Source: Cladosporium sp. IMV 00045 (Eukaryota; Ascomycota; Dothideomycetes; Cladosporiales; Cladosporiaceae). Taken from it: a stretch of DNA of 64,000 nt. The notes below the pieces were generated by a model. The model had not been told where the DNA came from, searched no databases, and was given only the letters and a program-made list of their open reading frames with translations. Positions 10,732-21,529 of this stretch are shown piece by piece (position 1 is the stretch's first letter; the number at the start of each line of letters is the position of its first letter). The stretch spans positions 16,848 through 80,847 of the forward strand of contig MSJI02000102.1 in the NCBI GenBank assembly GCA_001931905.2, given 5' to 3'. Made by a program: the position numbers and the translations under genes.

Positions 10732-12566
10732 ATGACAGAGCACCACGGCCACACCTCCATCGATGGGCAGTCTCGCTCATCTCTGGAGAAGCAAAAGAAC
10801 ATCGAACATGTCGAGAAAGCCGAAGCGACCACTCTTGCCGATGAGATTCTCCAGCGATACCCTCTCCTTTTAGGAAAATCCGAGGAGGAAATGGCCAATC
10901 TCAATAAGAAAGTGTTGAGAAAACTGGACTGGAAGTTTTTGGTAAAGCTCTGGTTGTCCCAAAACAGACAAGGTCACATGCTAACCACAAACTTAGCCAT
11001 GCATCACTTTCATGTTACTCATGAAGTATGTCTTATCTCTTAGCCAGAAGACGGTTAACCTATGTCCTGACAGCTTCATCTAGCTACCTTGATCGCATCA
11101 ACGTGAGCAACGCTCGCGTAAGTCATCAGCATCCATTTTTGGCCCGGAGACCTCTGACTGATGAATGCAACAGCTGGCTGGTATGCAAGAAGACCTACAC
11201 ATGTCAGATGTCGAATGGAGCGCGGGTATCTCGCTCTTTTATGTTGGATATATCATTTCTCAGGTAGAGTACCTTCCACCACCTATTTGTTTCCTCCTCA
11301 CTCATCTTGCCTCAGGTCCCAGCAAACGTCGTCATCGCTAAGGGAAAGCCTCGCCTTCTGCTTCCCATCTGCATGCTGGGTTGGTCCGCTGTTACCATTT
11401 CCATGCCTGCTATGAAGAGCGCCTGGTCATTCATGCTTTGTCGCTTTCTGGTCGGTGTCACAGAGGGCCCTTTTCTCCCTGCTGTTTCTTTGATGACTTC
11501 CTCCTGGTACACCAAAGAGGAGTCGCCACTTCGCATGGGTATCTGGCACGCTGGCAACATCATTTCAAATGTCATCTCAGGCATCTTGGCCGCCGGGATT
11601 TTGACCAACATGGACAATGTCGCTAACCTGCATGCTTGGCAATGGTTCTTCCTCATCGAGGGAATGGTTTCAATCCTCGTGGCCTTCCTTGGCTTCTGGT
11701 TCCTCCCCAACTGGCCATCTGATACTGGCACCTACTACTTCACACTGGAGGAGAGTGCCATGGCACAATACCGCGCTGACGTTTCGGCTGGTGGTATCAG
11801 CGAGGATGATGAAGGAAACTATTGGGGTGGTGTTGCCCAAGCAGCAAAAGACCCATTCACCTGGATGTTTGCTTCTATTCACTTCTTCCTCATCATCGCT
11901 CAGTCTTTCAAAGACTTCCTTCCCTCGGTAAGCTTCGATGAACATAAGTTGATGGCTTCTCTAATGTCATGCAGATCGTCAATACTTTCGGCTTCAGTGA
12001 AATTGGGACGTACCTCATCCAGGCCCCGCCTTACCTGTTTGCATACTTCTTCACCCTCTTCCTTTCATGGTCGAGTGGTCGCCGCCTGGAGCATTGTTTC
12101 CACATCATCGGCGCCATTCTCATCTGCTTGGTCGGGGCCGTCATTATGATTTCTACACTAAATGTAGGGGCGAGATACTTCAGCATATTCCTTTTATGTG
12201 CTGGCCCCTTTGTGGGCTTAAACATACAGATAGCTTGGGAGACTACCGTCGTTCCAAGGCCCCGTACGAAGAGAGCGGCCTTGATCGCCATTGCTAACTG
12301 CGTCAGCTCCGTAGGTCTCAGCTTTTGAGCCTCAGCAAGGATTGTGCTAATGCTCTTCAAAGGTTTCGCACTGGTTCACGCCATACTTCTTTTTGAGAAG
12401 CCAAGAACCGAGATACCAGACGGGAGGAGGTGTTATCATCGCTGGATGCGGCCTGACGGTCATTTCTTGCTTGGTGGCAAGATGGTGGGCCGTGCAAAAG
12501 AACAAGAAACTGGACGCACTTCAGGAGCAGACTGGCGATGTCAACCCGTGGCGCTACGCTACGTGA
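10732..12566 (+). CDS. MFS transporter, anion:cation symporter (allantoate/tartrate permease) type
   Basis: Seven exons (10732-10941, 10997-11025, 11084-11117, 11174-11263, 11316-11927, 11975-12310, 12363-12566) give 504 residues. The early exons are tiny, but each splice keeps the frame. Signatures are LLMNYLDRINVSNARLAGMQ in the first helix, GISLFYVGYIISQVPANVV, the CRFLVGVTEGPFLPAV stretch and a central cytosolic loop, as in the Dal5/TNA1-like ACS family. These carry organic acids such as allantoate, nicotinate or tartrate with protons. The N-terminal 60 residues are charged and cytosolic; about 12 membrane segments are apparent. It sits in the catabolic cluster with its own CGG-N7-CCG site and TATAA, so it may import the acid substrate (inference). 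Confidence 0.87.
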
Positions 12567-12980
12567 GCCACTCTACACGACCAGAGCGCGACTCAGCTGC
12601 ATAGATGGTGCAAATGACTTGCAAGTGTCTGGGAAACAGTGTGCAGAGTAGAGTCCTTTTCTGTGGACTCTCCACACTTCTCAACGATATAGGATCTTTT
12701 TCAATAAGCACGAATATCATGTGAATACCCTTAGCACGCTGATCGTTCGCACTCATCGGTTTTGGTATCGCTTGTGTTCTTGCTTTCAAATAGATGGGCA
12801 AGTTTACCATGGTCAGGGATTGCAATAGTAGATCCCTTTATAAATGCTGATATCTCATGGCTTATTGGAGCGAGCTTTACGTCGTCAGCTGGCGACACAC
12901 ATACACTGCGGGCTCCCTGCATCAAACAATTCTCCTACGACCAGCTGCAAGCGTCTACCACCACTCCAGTGACCCAGTCT
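12567..12980. other. Convergent 3' spacer
   Basis: The spacer lies between the transporter stop and the cupin stop on the opposite strand. No gene is seen. Confidence 0.5.
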
Positions 12981-13403
12981 TCAGAATCTGTACACGATGT
13001 CTTGAAAATTATCTGCTGCAAAAACATAGAGCCACCGCAACTCCTCCTTCGGATCTGAATTTCGGATCCCGTGCTCTGCATCTCCCGGTATGTAGATGAC
13101 ACTGCCAGCAGACACTTCTTGCTCCGAGCCATCGATTGTCATCGTGCCACGACCACTGATGATATGGTAAATCTCCGCATGGGTGTGCCGGTGTGCGCAC
13201 AAGTGGCCCTGTTGTGGTGGCAATGTGGCTATCCCTGCCGTGAGCGAGTCCGTAGCTGTCTGGGGCGCTGATATGAGAGTCTTCCATGTGACGATGCCAT
13301 TCTTGCTATCTGCGAAGCTCTCGTCTTGTTGCTCTTCGATCGCTTTCGGCTCGAGGATTACGGCTTCTCGTGGTGGTTCATTGGTCGCGAGCATTGTCGC
13401 CAT
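12981..13403 (-). CDS. Small single-domain cupin protein
   Basis: A single exon of 140 residues from ATG 13403. The cupin motif 1 is clear: H71-R-H73 then E77 and G84 (CAHRHTHAEIYHIISGRG), and motif 2 follows as PGDAEHGIRN. These histidines and the glutamate bind a metal in the RmlC-like jelly roll. Single-domain fungal cupins include isomerases, dioxygenases and sugar-binding proteins; no specific activity can be assigned. It is convergent with the transporter and probably marks the end of the catabolic cluster. No CGG-N7-CCG site was found upstream, unlike the other cluster promoters. Confidence 0.85.
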   Translation of the reverse strand: MATMLATNEPPREAVILEPKAIEEQQDESFADSKNGIVTWKTLISAPQTATDSLTAGIATLPPQQGHLCAHRHTHAEIYHIISGRGTMTIDGSEQEVSAGSVIYIPGDAEHGIRNSDPKEELRWLYVFAADNFQDIVYRF

Positions 13404-14682
13404 ATCAGCAGTTGGTGTCTAATGCAGTCGAAGTGATCGAACAGGTTGAGGAATATGAGGGGTTTCGAAATCGAGAGTCGCTCAGAGCATTATGGCCAAG
13501 CTATAGAGAAGGGAATTTTAACCCAAGCAGGTCAATCAGACCCGATGTCAAGCACGTCATCGTGATTGCGATTTGACAAGAGGATGGAATTGTTTCATCA
13601 GTCTGATGTGTTCGAAAGGAGTGTCGTTCCATCGCCGGATGACTGGGTTCGAATGCGCCCTTACAATCACATCTGTACCCCTGTCGTCACGTCTTGTGTT
13701 GTGTTCTCAGATACATGCCTCTGAAGTTGTAACAAACACCCCGCTCGGCTAATAGAAGGTGCGAAAGATAAGGAGGTGGGGATGTTCGCCGCCGCCGTCC
13801 ATCGGTTCTCACAGTGCCATGACGAGAAATGGGGAGCTTGATAATTGGGACGGCGAATGTCGATGCGGTTTACATAAACTTGAACTTCGACAGGAGCAGC
13901 AAGATAACCCTCGATTAGGGTTGGCTACACGGAAGGCACATCAATGATGTGAATGATCGACTTTCTCGATGATGTCATAGGGCTTAGAACCGGAATCCCA
14001 CATGCAGCCATCTTCACATGTGCATTTAGAAGTCTATACCTCCTAGGAGGCGTACCATTCTCAAATGATCGAAATCAGAACGTGATTGAGTAACGCTCGG
14101 ATGGTAATTAGTGCCGTTTCTCAATAAATTTATGATAGCCTGGTGAAGCTTGACGGCAAGGGGCAAGGCGATTACACGTGACCTTTAATCAGCCCCGACT
14201 TTTGTCCGACCCGCGAGAATGAATCCAGAGAGGTCACCTCATCTCCTGGGATCGCATCCTTCGTCTTCCTTTTGATCCTCAAAACACCTTTGCATCTCCC
14301 GCGGTTCTGAGAACACTGCAATCGCGCGCTGGTGCATCATTGCTAGCTGACTCTTCCATGACTTCTATTCGTCTAAAGTCGGCCTCCTTGCATCTGACTG
14401 CTTACTGGAGCCCCTCTTTCTCAGCTTACGCGCCGCGGAAACATTACCTGTCGAGCATGTTGACGATCAAGCTTTGGTCCGATGTCATCAGTATGGCCGG
14501 ACGAGCTTTGGAGACGGCCGGAGCAATCTGAGCTACAAAACACAATCCAGCCTAAGGTTAGCATTCCCGAGCATATGCTCAGGTTGTAATCGATGACAAC
14601 GTCAATTTCATGTGTATATCTTGCGATACATCGAGGCAAAGACACCGTGCAACCAAATACCAGCTCAGCTCACACCATGGCC
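13404..14682. other. Gene-empty spacer
   Basis: About 1.3 kb with only short, featureless open frames. Nothing recognisable was seen. Confidence 0.5.
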
Positions 14683-16161
14683 TCACCCATGTGCCAGGTT
14701 CTTGTACCCGAGAATGCCTAACCCGATCATGCCTCCGCAACATACACCGAAGAGTGCCACGCATCCGAAAAGAACGCTGAGTGGGACCTTCGGATATATA
14801 ATAAGCTGGTTGCTCGACACTGGTAACCTCCCGAGCATGGTCTCTGTCTTCCACGGATTTCCAGGGGGCGAAGCAATCGATGTCTTCGAAACCGCGGAAT
14901 CCAATGTGATGTCGCTTGTTCGCAGTATTGAAGGCTGCAACAAGCGACTATCGAAGCTTGCGCTGAAAGGTTCTGAATCCGAAGAAGCAGGCTGTTGCTC
15001 CTTGGGTGTCCTGCTGCTGTCTTTCGCGCCTCGGCCCTTGCGGTAAGTTCGCCACCGCCCTACTGACCATTTGACGAAAGACGTATATTCAAGAAGCGTC
15101 ATGCGGTGAGAATGCAGGCACTTCCTGGTGTCTAGCAATTCTTTCAAGACCGTTGCCACTTCCTCGATATGTTCTGGTGGTGCATGTTTGCGAAAATGCA
15201 GGCGGAGGTCCAGGATGTATGCGGTAGGCATGACATCTTCATGCTTGCCGCTAGGCAGTTTGGCCTGTGCCGGCAACCCGGTCCGCTTCCCCATGGTAGG
15301 TTTTATCCAGATATCCTGCGTCCCTTCCCCGAAGCGATTTGAATAGACCACAGCTTCCTGCTGATCACGAGGAAATGGCTCGTAACTCATAAGCGTCTTG
15401 ACCAGCCTCGTCACTGTAAAGCCGGAACTTTGAGCCAAGTCTTTCAGGGCCCAAATCATTGCCGTAGTGAAAGATTTCTCCCCGGAGCTGTGAGTCTGTT
15501 GATCTCTCTTGCAGGCTGCGACGTAAGAGAAGGATCGGCCACGTCCACGATACACTGGGCGGCAGAGCAGACCAGCGTGACAACAGTCAAATATGACAAG
15601 CACATCTGACTTGGCTTTGCTCAGCGTACATTCCACCTCGGTCCACGCTATGCTCATATCTTTCTCATGATCCAGATCAGGATAGCGACCGGATAGCCAT
15701 ATGCGTCCATCACTGTTCTTGTAGGCCCAGCCATGCCCTCCGTAGTAGACAATGAGCAGGCCTCTAGGGTTATCATTCTGAAGCACAAATTCGGCCACGT
15801 GCTTTGTTGCTTGAACCTTCGGAGGTGATTACATGTCCATTCGTTCATACTGCACGGTGAAACCGTTTGATTCCTGCAGCACTCCTTGGAGAGGCACGAG
15901 CTAACGTCTGTCAGCTTCTCACTCTATAGTATACGTACTTGTAGCGACCACGGGGTATCGTACTCCTTCCGCAGTTCTAGGGTCGTCGGCGTTTTCTGCC
16001 AAGCCAAGAAGGAGAACGGATGTTGTTTCGTACTCAATGGGAGACGGTTGGTCGTCACCCATCACCCGCCCCCAGGCCTCACGTGATGCCTCTTCTGTCG
16101 TCTGGCACTTAATTCCTGACTCCGGCTGTGGCACATCTGAGGCATTCCTAGACTCATTCAT
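14683..16161 (-). pseudogene. Caspase-like (peptidase C14) membrane protein with an in-frame stop
   Basis: The frame starts near ATG 16161 and a 63-nt intron (15901-15963) joins RTAEG to LVPLQGVLQ. A TAA codon at 15829-15831 then interrupts the same frame between YERMDM and SPPKVQATKHVAEF, after which it continues for about 380 residues. The caspase fold is shown by LLIVYYGGHG (catalytic His) and LVIFDCCHAG (catalytic Cys). A long polar region follows. A hydrophobic segment near the end (VLFGCVALFGVCCGGMIGLG) would anchor the protein in a membrane. The match across the stop suggests a recent point change (for example CAA to TAA), a sequencing error, or a missed very short intron. With the stop respected, only an N-terminal fragment without the active site is made. 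Confidence 0.65.
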
Positions 16162-17235
16162 TCTTGTGGGCAAGTTTGGCGCACAGCCATCGGACACTTG
16201 TTCGAACACTAGGTTGGTTGCACCGAGACCTAAGATCTCGCCTTGATTGACTCCGTCTACTTTATATGGTCACACGTGGCACGCCATGCTTCACCTGCAC
16301 AGCATTCCTTTGGAGTGTTGACTCATACCACGAAGTGGCTGAGACCAAACAAGGCACTTAGTGTCTCGCGCTGTGTTAGATTCTTCGTGTCTCTACATAC
16401 ACAGCCTCGAATGTTGAGGCCGAGCAGAGAGAAGCTCGTGATGATCCTTCGTTACGAGTAACAACACACAGAGCCACATCCACCATCCAGCTTTATCAAC
16501 GAGCAAGGCTTCAGCAGCGAAAACCAATAGCGGGTCCACCATGCAGAATTAAACAATGCAAAGCTACCGTGCGGTCAGCAGCAGGCGGAGCTGTTCAGTC
16601 TGCCAGGCAAATTCAGCATTGCCCTTAGCATTTTCCTCGAGATGAGCTCTGTTCCTTGAAGTGGCGTCCGAAGAATAGAAGAAAGCGTGGTAAGCACATG
16701 ATGAGAAAAGTGACTTCCTCGAGATGAGCTCTGTAACACTTCAAATGATATTGGAAGCAACAGTGGAGGCGAAGTAAGCACATGACGGGGAGAATGACGC
16801 CCAGTCAACTGCATAATGCAAGCCTCATTTCCCTGCTGAAGCAAGGCTGTCGATGCAGTCAACAGCCTTGCGAACACACATTGACCCCGTTTAGTACGTA
16901 TAGAACACATTTTGAATGGCGATTGGCTGGGGTCACGCCGGTGGTGTCGATTTATCACGCCGATGCCCGCAACTTCGCACAGCCGGTCAGCGAATCAATG
17001 TCACTTCTGTTCAGTATCACGCAGGTATCATGCGAGCCTGATGGCTTATCGGCGGCCGTCCGCAGCAAAAGGCAACTTTGACGGCTACCAACCAGGATGA
17101 GAAGTTGACCAGCAGAAGTGCCTTATAATCAGAGGGACGCTACCTTGACTCCTTGCACTGCCCGCGTCTCACTGCACCCATCAACTGAGCTCTTCAAGCC
17201 TAAGGCGTTCCTCATGCACCAACAAGGAGCTCCCA
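16162..17235. other. Intergenic spacer with a short tandem duplication
   Basis: About 1 kb without a supported gene. It contains an imperfect 82-bp tandem duplication from 16633. Confidence 0.5.
16633..16797. repeat. Imperfect tandem duplication, about 82-bp unit
   Basis: The 20-mer TTCCTCGAGATGAGCTCTGT occurs at 16633 and 16715, and GTAAGCACATGA occurs at 16690 and 16774, each near the same offset in its unit. The sequences between them have diverged. It looks like an old local duplication in non-coding DNA. Confidence 0.6.
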
Positions 17236-17602
17236 ATGAACCACTTCCACGATTTGGGCCACTTGACCATGAGCAAGAACCAAAAGCAAGGCAATTTTGT
17301 TGCGAAAGGCAAATCAGGGGAGGTAAGTCGCACGTGGCGAAGTGCCAGCGCACCAAGTTGATACTCAAGGCGTAAACTAGTGTCAATTGATGAAGAACGA
17401 CACAGTCAAATACCCAGTTTCCGACACCGAATCACCGATTTGGACCATCAATAGGGTCATCGTCGATGGGATGACCCAAGATATATCGTTCGAGCTGAAG
17501 AGGAGCGACGGCACCTTGCATCCAGAGCCGGTGCAGAGAAATCAGCTCACTTTTGTTGCGAGGCCGCCAAGAGAAGAGGAGGAGGAGGGGAAGGAGGAGT
17601 GA
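17236..17602 (+). CDS. Small basic/acidic protein, possibly Tudor-like (hypervirulence-associated type)
   Basis: Two exons (17236-17322, 17381-17602) with a 58-nt phase-0 intron (GTAAGT donor, TAG acceptor) give 102 residues. The core, from KNDTVKYPV to RNQLTFVARP, reads like a small SH3/Tudor barrel of the kind found in short fungal 'hypervirulence-associated' proteins, which is a loose resemblance only. The C-terminus is a run of Glu and Lys (REEEEEGKEE). No signal peptide or membrane segment is seen. The gene model depends on one predicted intron, so existence is uncertain. Confidence 0.4.
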
Positions 17603-17756
17603 TTGCAGCTAGGGCGAGATGACATGCATGGCGGGGCGGTGTAAATGTACCTCGAACGATGGAGGGTAGTTGATAGTGCTGTTAAACACTGAGATGTTTC
17701 TGCGAGTCTTTCATCAAATTTTTGCTCACACGTCTCCAAGGTCGTGACATGTCAGC

Positions 17757-19187
17757 ATGAGCTTGGAAGAAATCGACATTGAGTTGTCTCCAACCGGGAT
17801 GACTAGCACAAGGGGCGAGATCAGGTTCGCTGCCGAGGCCGAGGGTGAAATAGCAAATCACAACGGTATACATGACATCTCAACGAACCAAGCTATCGCC
17901 ACGAGCTGTTTTACTAACGGAGAGCAGGAGGCCTGCCGAATATTCTGCTGTCGTGGATCAAATGGACGAAGGGAACTTGGATTCGCGGCAAGCGCCCAGA
18001 CACTGATCGCTTACGAATCCGATCATGTACGTATTGTGTATTACTCTTTGTCGGAGATGACGAAACTTTAAGAAGCTCATGGCCTTTGAAGTGCACGAGT
18101 TCAATTGGGGATATCCAAATCCTGCCATCTTCCAAAGCAGTGATGAAGCTTTCGGTTTATACCGACGCTTTGGATATCTGCAAAGTCGACTTCTCCTTGA
18201 AAAGCAAGACGCCTTGCGAGTCCTGGAAAACAAACTCAACCGTTTCGATGAAGATGATATGGCAGAGAGCAACAACAGATATTCAGACATCCACCCTAGT
18301 CCCCGTGAACAACTGCTTGCTAAGATTGAAGAAGCTTTCAACTCTTATGGTAAGATCAAACTCCGAGGTCGGACGCTAATCACCATTGCTTGCGCTGACA
18401 AGTCAGCCACCCTTCTCAGATCTTCTCAGCAATTGATGGCTTTAAATCGTCCAACTGCATCTGAGTATCGCAGCGTCGGTAACTTCATGGACCAGAACAA
18501 ACCGCTGATCAACGAAGAACTCGAGCACATTGAGCATAAAGACGATATCGGCACTCTGCGCACTAGAAGGGAGCACGCTTGGCTTGACGAAGGTATCGAA
18601 CATATCCTCCGCTGGCAGCCATTTCCCTCTCTTCGAGTAAGTACTAGCGATGTTGCAGCAAATGCCTGAGAACCAGGGCCTTTATGAATAATCGAAGTGT
18701 TGACAATTCTGTTCACAAGCGTCTTTTCTCTTCACCAGTAAGTGTTCATGTCCTAATTAGAAAGGGCGCTACGTCGCTTACTAACCAACTAGGAAATGCA
18801 AATGAAAACTCGCTTTGAAAGGGAGATAATCATTTTTAGCCGCGAACGCATCAATCTTTGCGCCAGCGCTATCATCACTGCCATCGTGATTGGTCTGCTG
18901 ATCGTCCCGATCTTTTTGCTATACAATATGGCCAAAGACAACAAGAATGTGCTCGACGACCACTCGACTGGGGCCTACATCGGCATCTTGCTCGTGAGCA
19001 CGCTGCTTTTCTCAGTCGTCCTGTCATTGTTCACTATGGCCAAAAAACATGAGATTCTGGGAGCATCTGCGGCGTAAGTCCGACACCCGCGTCACTTGAA
19101 ATTAGATCTTTAATATACTGAGCCGAGCTAACCGGTGACAGGTACTGCGCCGTTCTTGTCGTGTTCTTGGGTAATGTTCCAAAATGA
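17757..19187 (+). CDS. DUF6594 family membrane protein
   Basis: Six exons (17757-18026, 18073-18349, 18407-18636, 18720-18737, 18793-19073, 19142-19187) give 373 residues. Exon 4 is only 18 nt and encodes RLFSSP, which matches the family's LFSTPE-like turn. The DUF6594 signature starts with NWGYPNPAIFQSSDEAF and RRFGYLQSRLLLEKQ, continues with QQLMALNRPTASEYRSV, and ends with FSRERINLCASAI, two hydrophobic segments and AYCAVLVVFLGN. The family is fungal, membrane-anchored and of unknown function. The first exon is unlike the family and may be untranslated; ATG 18079 is the alternative start. Its neighbour on the left is the caspase-like membrane protein. Confidence 0.8.
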
Positions 19188-20081
19188 ACGAATCTTTACG
19201 GTCATGACCAAGCTGTTCAGCGGGGTGATTGTCTCTACTGTGGACCTGGAACCATTTCTCGCTATCGATGGGCTGGAAGCTGTCTGCAAAGTAATATCAT
19301 GGTGCTCAAGTTTTGTATTTGCCCGACGGCAAGGTTCAGCGTATTACAGGCGCCCCTTTTTTGTGGCGAATTTATAATGACGTTGTGCCCTTCGGGTACA
19401 TACGACCAAATGTCAGTGAAAACTGGGCATCCCGTCCGCTCTGCCATACATAAGCACTGAACCGGGCGACTAGTACTAGAGTGGGTGACCATCTGGGAAT
19501 CCCGCCTGTTGTATGTTTTTGTTCTGGTAGCTGTCTTTTTGGTGAATTTGTAGCTGGATTTTCAAGAAAAACGCTGGGTCGGTTGGGCTGTAGTTGCTCG
19601 AGCCTCGCAGAGAAGCACTGAATGAAGTAATGTACGGCGTTGTTGGGCGATGGTCACATTGACATGCTTTGTCATTTTCATGATTGGCCGTGCCCTTCGG
19701 CAGTAGCATTTGATCGGGCTGGAGTCGCCCGTTACCAAAAACTGTATATCAAAGCCCCAGGCCAGTAATTTGCTCGCCCGAAGTCGACAATCAACGGCAG
19801 CCTCAGATTTTTGCCCTCAACATGCGCACAGCCGACCGAGACAAGATTCCCAATTGAGATGCTGCAGAGCTTGTCTTTAGGCCAGTTGTTGTCTAGATCT
19901 AGGGTCCGTGTAAACCCGGATGTGCATCGTCGACCGACCAGACTCGTCGGCAGCGGCACTCGAAATTGATGACACTGCGAATGCGGTGCGAGTACCCGGT
20001 CATTATCTGGAAAAGGTATCTGAAGTCGGAGAGTCGTGGCTTTCTGTCAAACCGTCTAATCACAATCCACGAAACTGGATC
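19188..20081. other. Spacer holding the 5S rRNA gene
   Basis: No protein gene is seen. The 5S rRNA gene at 19398 is the only feature recognised. Confidence 0.55.
19398..19516 (+). rRNA. 5S ribosomal RNA gene (dispersed type)
   Basis: The 119-nt segment starts ACATACGACC and ends GTTGTATGT, so its ends can pair as helix I. It contains the conserved GAAAAC, CATCCCGTCCGCTCT (internal control region), TAAGCAC, TAGTACTAGAGTGGGTGACC and GGGAATCCC blocks of fungal 5S rRNA. A T-run (TTTTT) follows directly, the RNA polymerase III stop. Single, dispersed 5S genes are usual in filamentous ascomycetes. The conserved blocks are intact, so it may be functional, though fungal genomes also carry diverged copies. 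Confidence 0.85.
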
Positions 20082-21158
20082 CTAGCCAGATGCTGGAGAT
20101 TGACGCTTGTACAGATGGATCTGATATCGCATGTTTTCGAGCTCGACAGGATACTCCAAGCCTTCGGGAAGTCTGAACCATTTTGACTCGTTCGTCAGGA
20201 CCTTCTCCCACAGGGCATCTTCCGGCTGGGCTCCAAGGAGGGTATGGTCAAGCAGCCACTGCATTGGGTACTTCTTCTCAGCTCCGTTGATCGAAACGGT
20301 CGAGTAGCTTCCAGGACTGTCGACTACAAGGAGTAAAGATCCGGACTTTGCGCTAGCTGTGAGATTTTTCAGCAGCCGCTGAGTCTTAGGTGTTGATGTG
20401 GAATAAAGCTCGTTCAAGGTAAACATGATGGTAACCAGGTCCGATGAGCCAGCTTTGGAAGCGACTGTCTGTTCGTCCCAGTCCAGAACGTCAGATTGTT
20501 CGCAAATTGCAGTGAAGTTGTCTCGCGAGACCATAGGCGCCGCTGCTTCACGCACGGCGGCAGAGGCGTACTTCGACAAGACGGGCGTGGACACCGCAGC
20601 TTCGTCCAGCTTGTTAGAGATTGGCTCCCACGCAGCAATGTCGACCAATGTGGCATTCACGCGGATTTGTCTGGCCTCAGAGTCATTCGTCTTGGTGAGA
20701 TTCTGCCATCCTGCAATGCTCACCAGCTCGGCTCCAGCGCCACCTCCGATGCTCAAGATTTTGAGGTCTGTGGTACTGTCTTCACGCTCGCTTCGCAGAA
20801 AGTCGTCGATGTCCTCGAACACTTGCAAATAACCAAGCGCCCGAGCAGCGCTCCAGCGTAGTGCATATGCCCGGAGATAGCTCTCAATGCTGAACGCCGT
20901 CGCGAAATCTCTGTTGTAGAGATGGCCTTTGACTTCTTGGAGAGCCGCAATGTCTTCAGGCCCCGTCCAAAGAGAATCGCGAAAGATGTTCAAGCATTTT
21001 TGCTGCAGGCCACGTGAGATACTGCTGGTTTGCTCTCGAGCAGATTCGCCATTCTTGGTAGTGGGAGCCTTCGAAGCAATTCCCTTGGATGCTTTTGCGG
21101 GTTTCGCGTTGGGCTTGCCTGCCTTTTTCTGCGCCTGCCTTGCGCGATCGTTGTTCAT
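20082..21158 (-). CDS. SAM-dependent methyltransferase, Bmt6-like (25S rRNA uridine-N3 type)
   Basis: A single exon of 358 residues from ATG 21158; the frame is open further upstream only through non-ATG codons. The first 50 residues are basic and rich in Lys and Ala (AQKKAGKPNAKPAKASKG), fitting a nucleolar protein. The SAM-binding motif I is LSIGGGAGAELVSIAGW (about residues 135-151), followed by an acidic strand (TLVDIAAW) and a later FTLNELYSTSTPKTQRLL stretch. This arrangement matches the fungal family containing yeast Bmt6, which methylates uridine 2843 of 25S rRNA. The assignment is to the family; orthology is not proven. It shares a 371-bp divergent promoter with the next gene. Confidence 0.75.
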   Translation of the reverse strand: MNNDRARQAQKKAGKPNAKPAKASKGIASKAPTTKNGESAREQTSSISRGLQQKCLNIFRDSLWTGPEDIAALQEVKGHLYNRDFATAFSIESYLRAYALRWSAARALGYLQVFEDIDDFLRSEREDSTTDLKILSIGGGAGAELVSIAGWQNLTKTNDSEARQIRVNATLVDIAAWEPISNKLDEAAVSTPVLSKYASAAVREAAAPMVSRDNFTAICEQSDVLDWDEQTVASKAGSSDLVTIMFTLNELYSTSTPKTQRLLKNLTASAKSGSLLLVVDSPGSYSTVSINGAEKKYPMQWLLDHTLLGAQPEDALWEKVLTNESKWFRLPEGLEYPVELENMRYQIHLYKRQSPASG

Positions 21159-21529
21159 CGTTCTTGGATGATCGCGATTGGAAAGCAAGCTAAGGTAGTC
21201 TATGCCAAACAGCAAGGCATCTATCGCAAAACCCTATCAAAATTCCAGTCGTCTCATCGGTCTTTTGCAAGTCCGATTGCGGAGAGAGAATGTGGAGACC
21301 AGACGGAGAACGCGCCCTTCGAACTGTGAGCAATACAGATGACTGGAGTCCAATCAACCAATGTTACCTCGGAAAGTAACATTATGCGGCTGATAAGTAG
21401 CCTGCGGCCGCCAGTTAGGTCTATCCTATTTTCTTACATCCCTTTCAATTCCCTCGGACCTTCACATCATTGCAGAAGATACACCATAAGCAGTCCCCCA
21501 GGCCCTTAACCACAGCAACAACCCTCAAC
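21159..21529. other. Divergent promoter region
   Basis: The spacer lies between the methyltransferase and the CMD-like gene, with no gene inside. The end nearest the plus-strand gene is pyrimidine-rich (CTATCCTATTTTC). Confidence 0.5.

Noticed and set aside
13633..13665. GGTTCGAATGC as a tRNA T-loop
   Set aside because: No matching acceptor or anticodon arm can be drawn around it.
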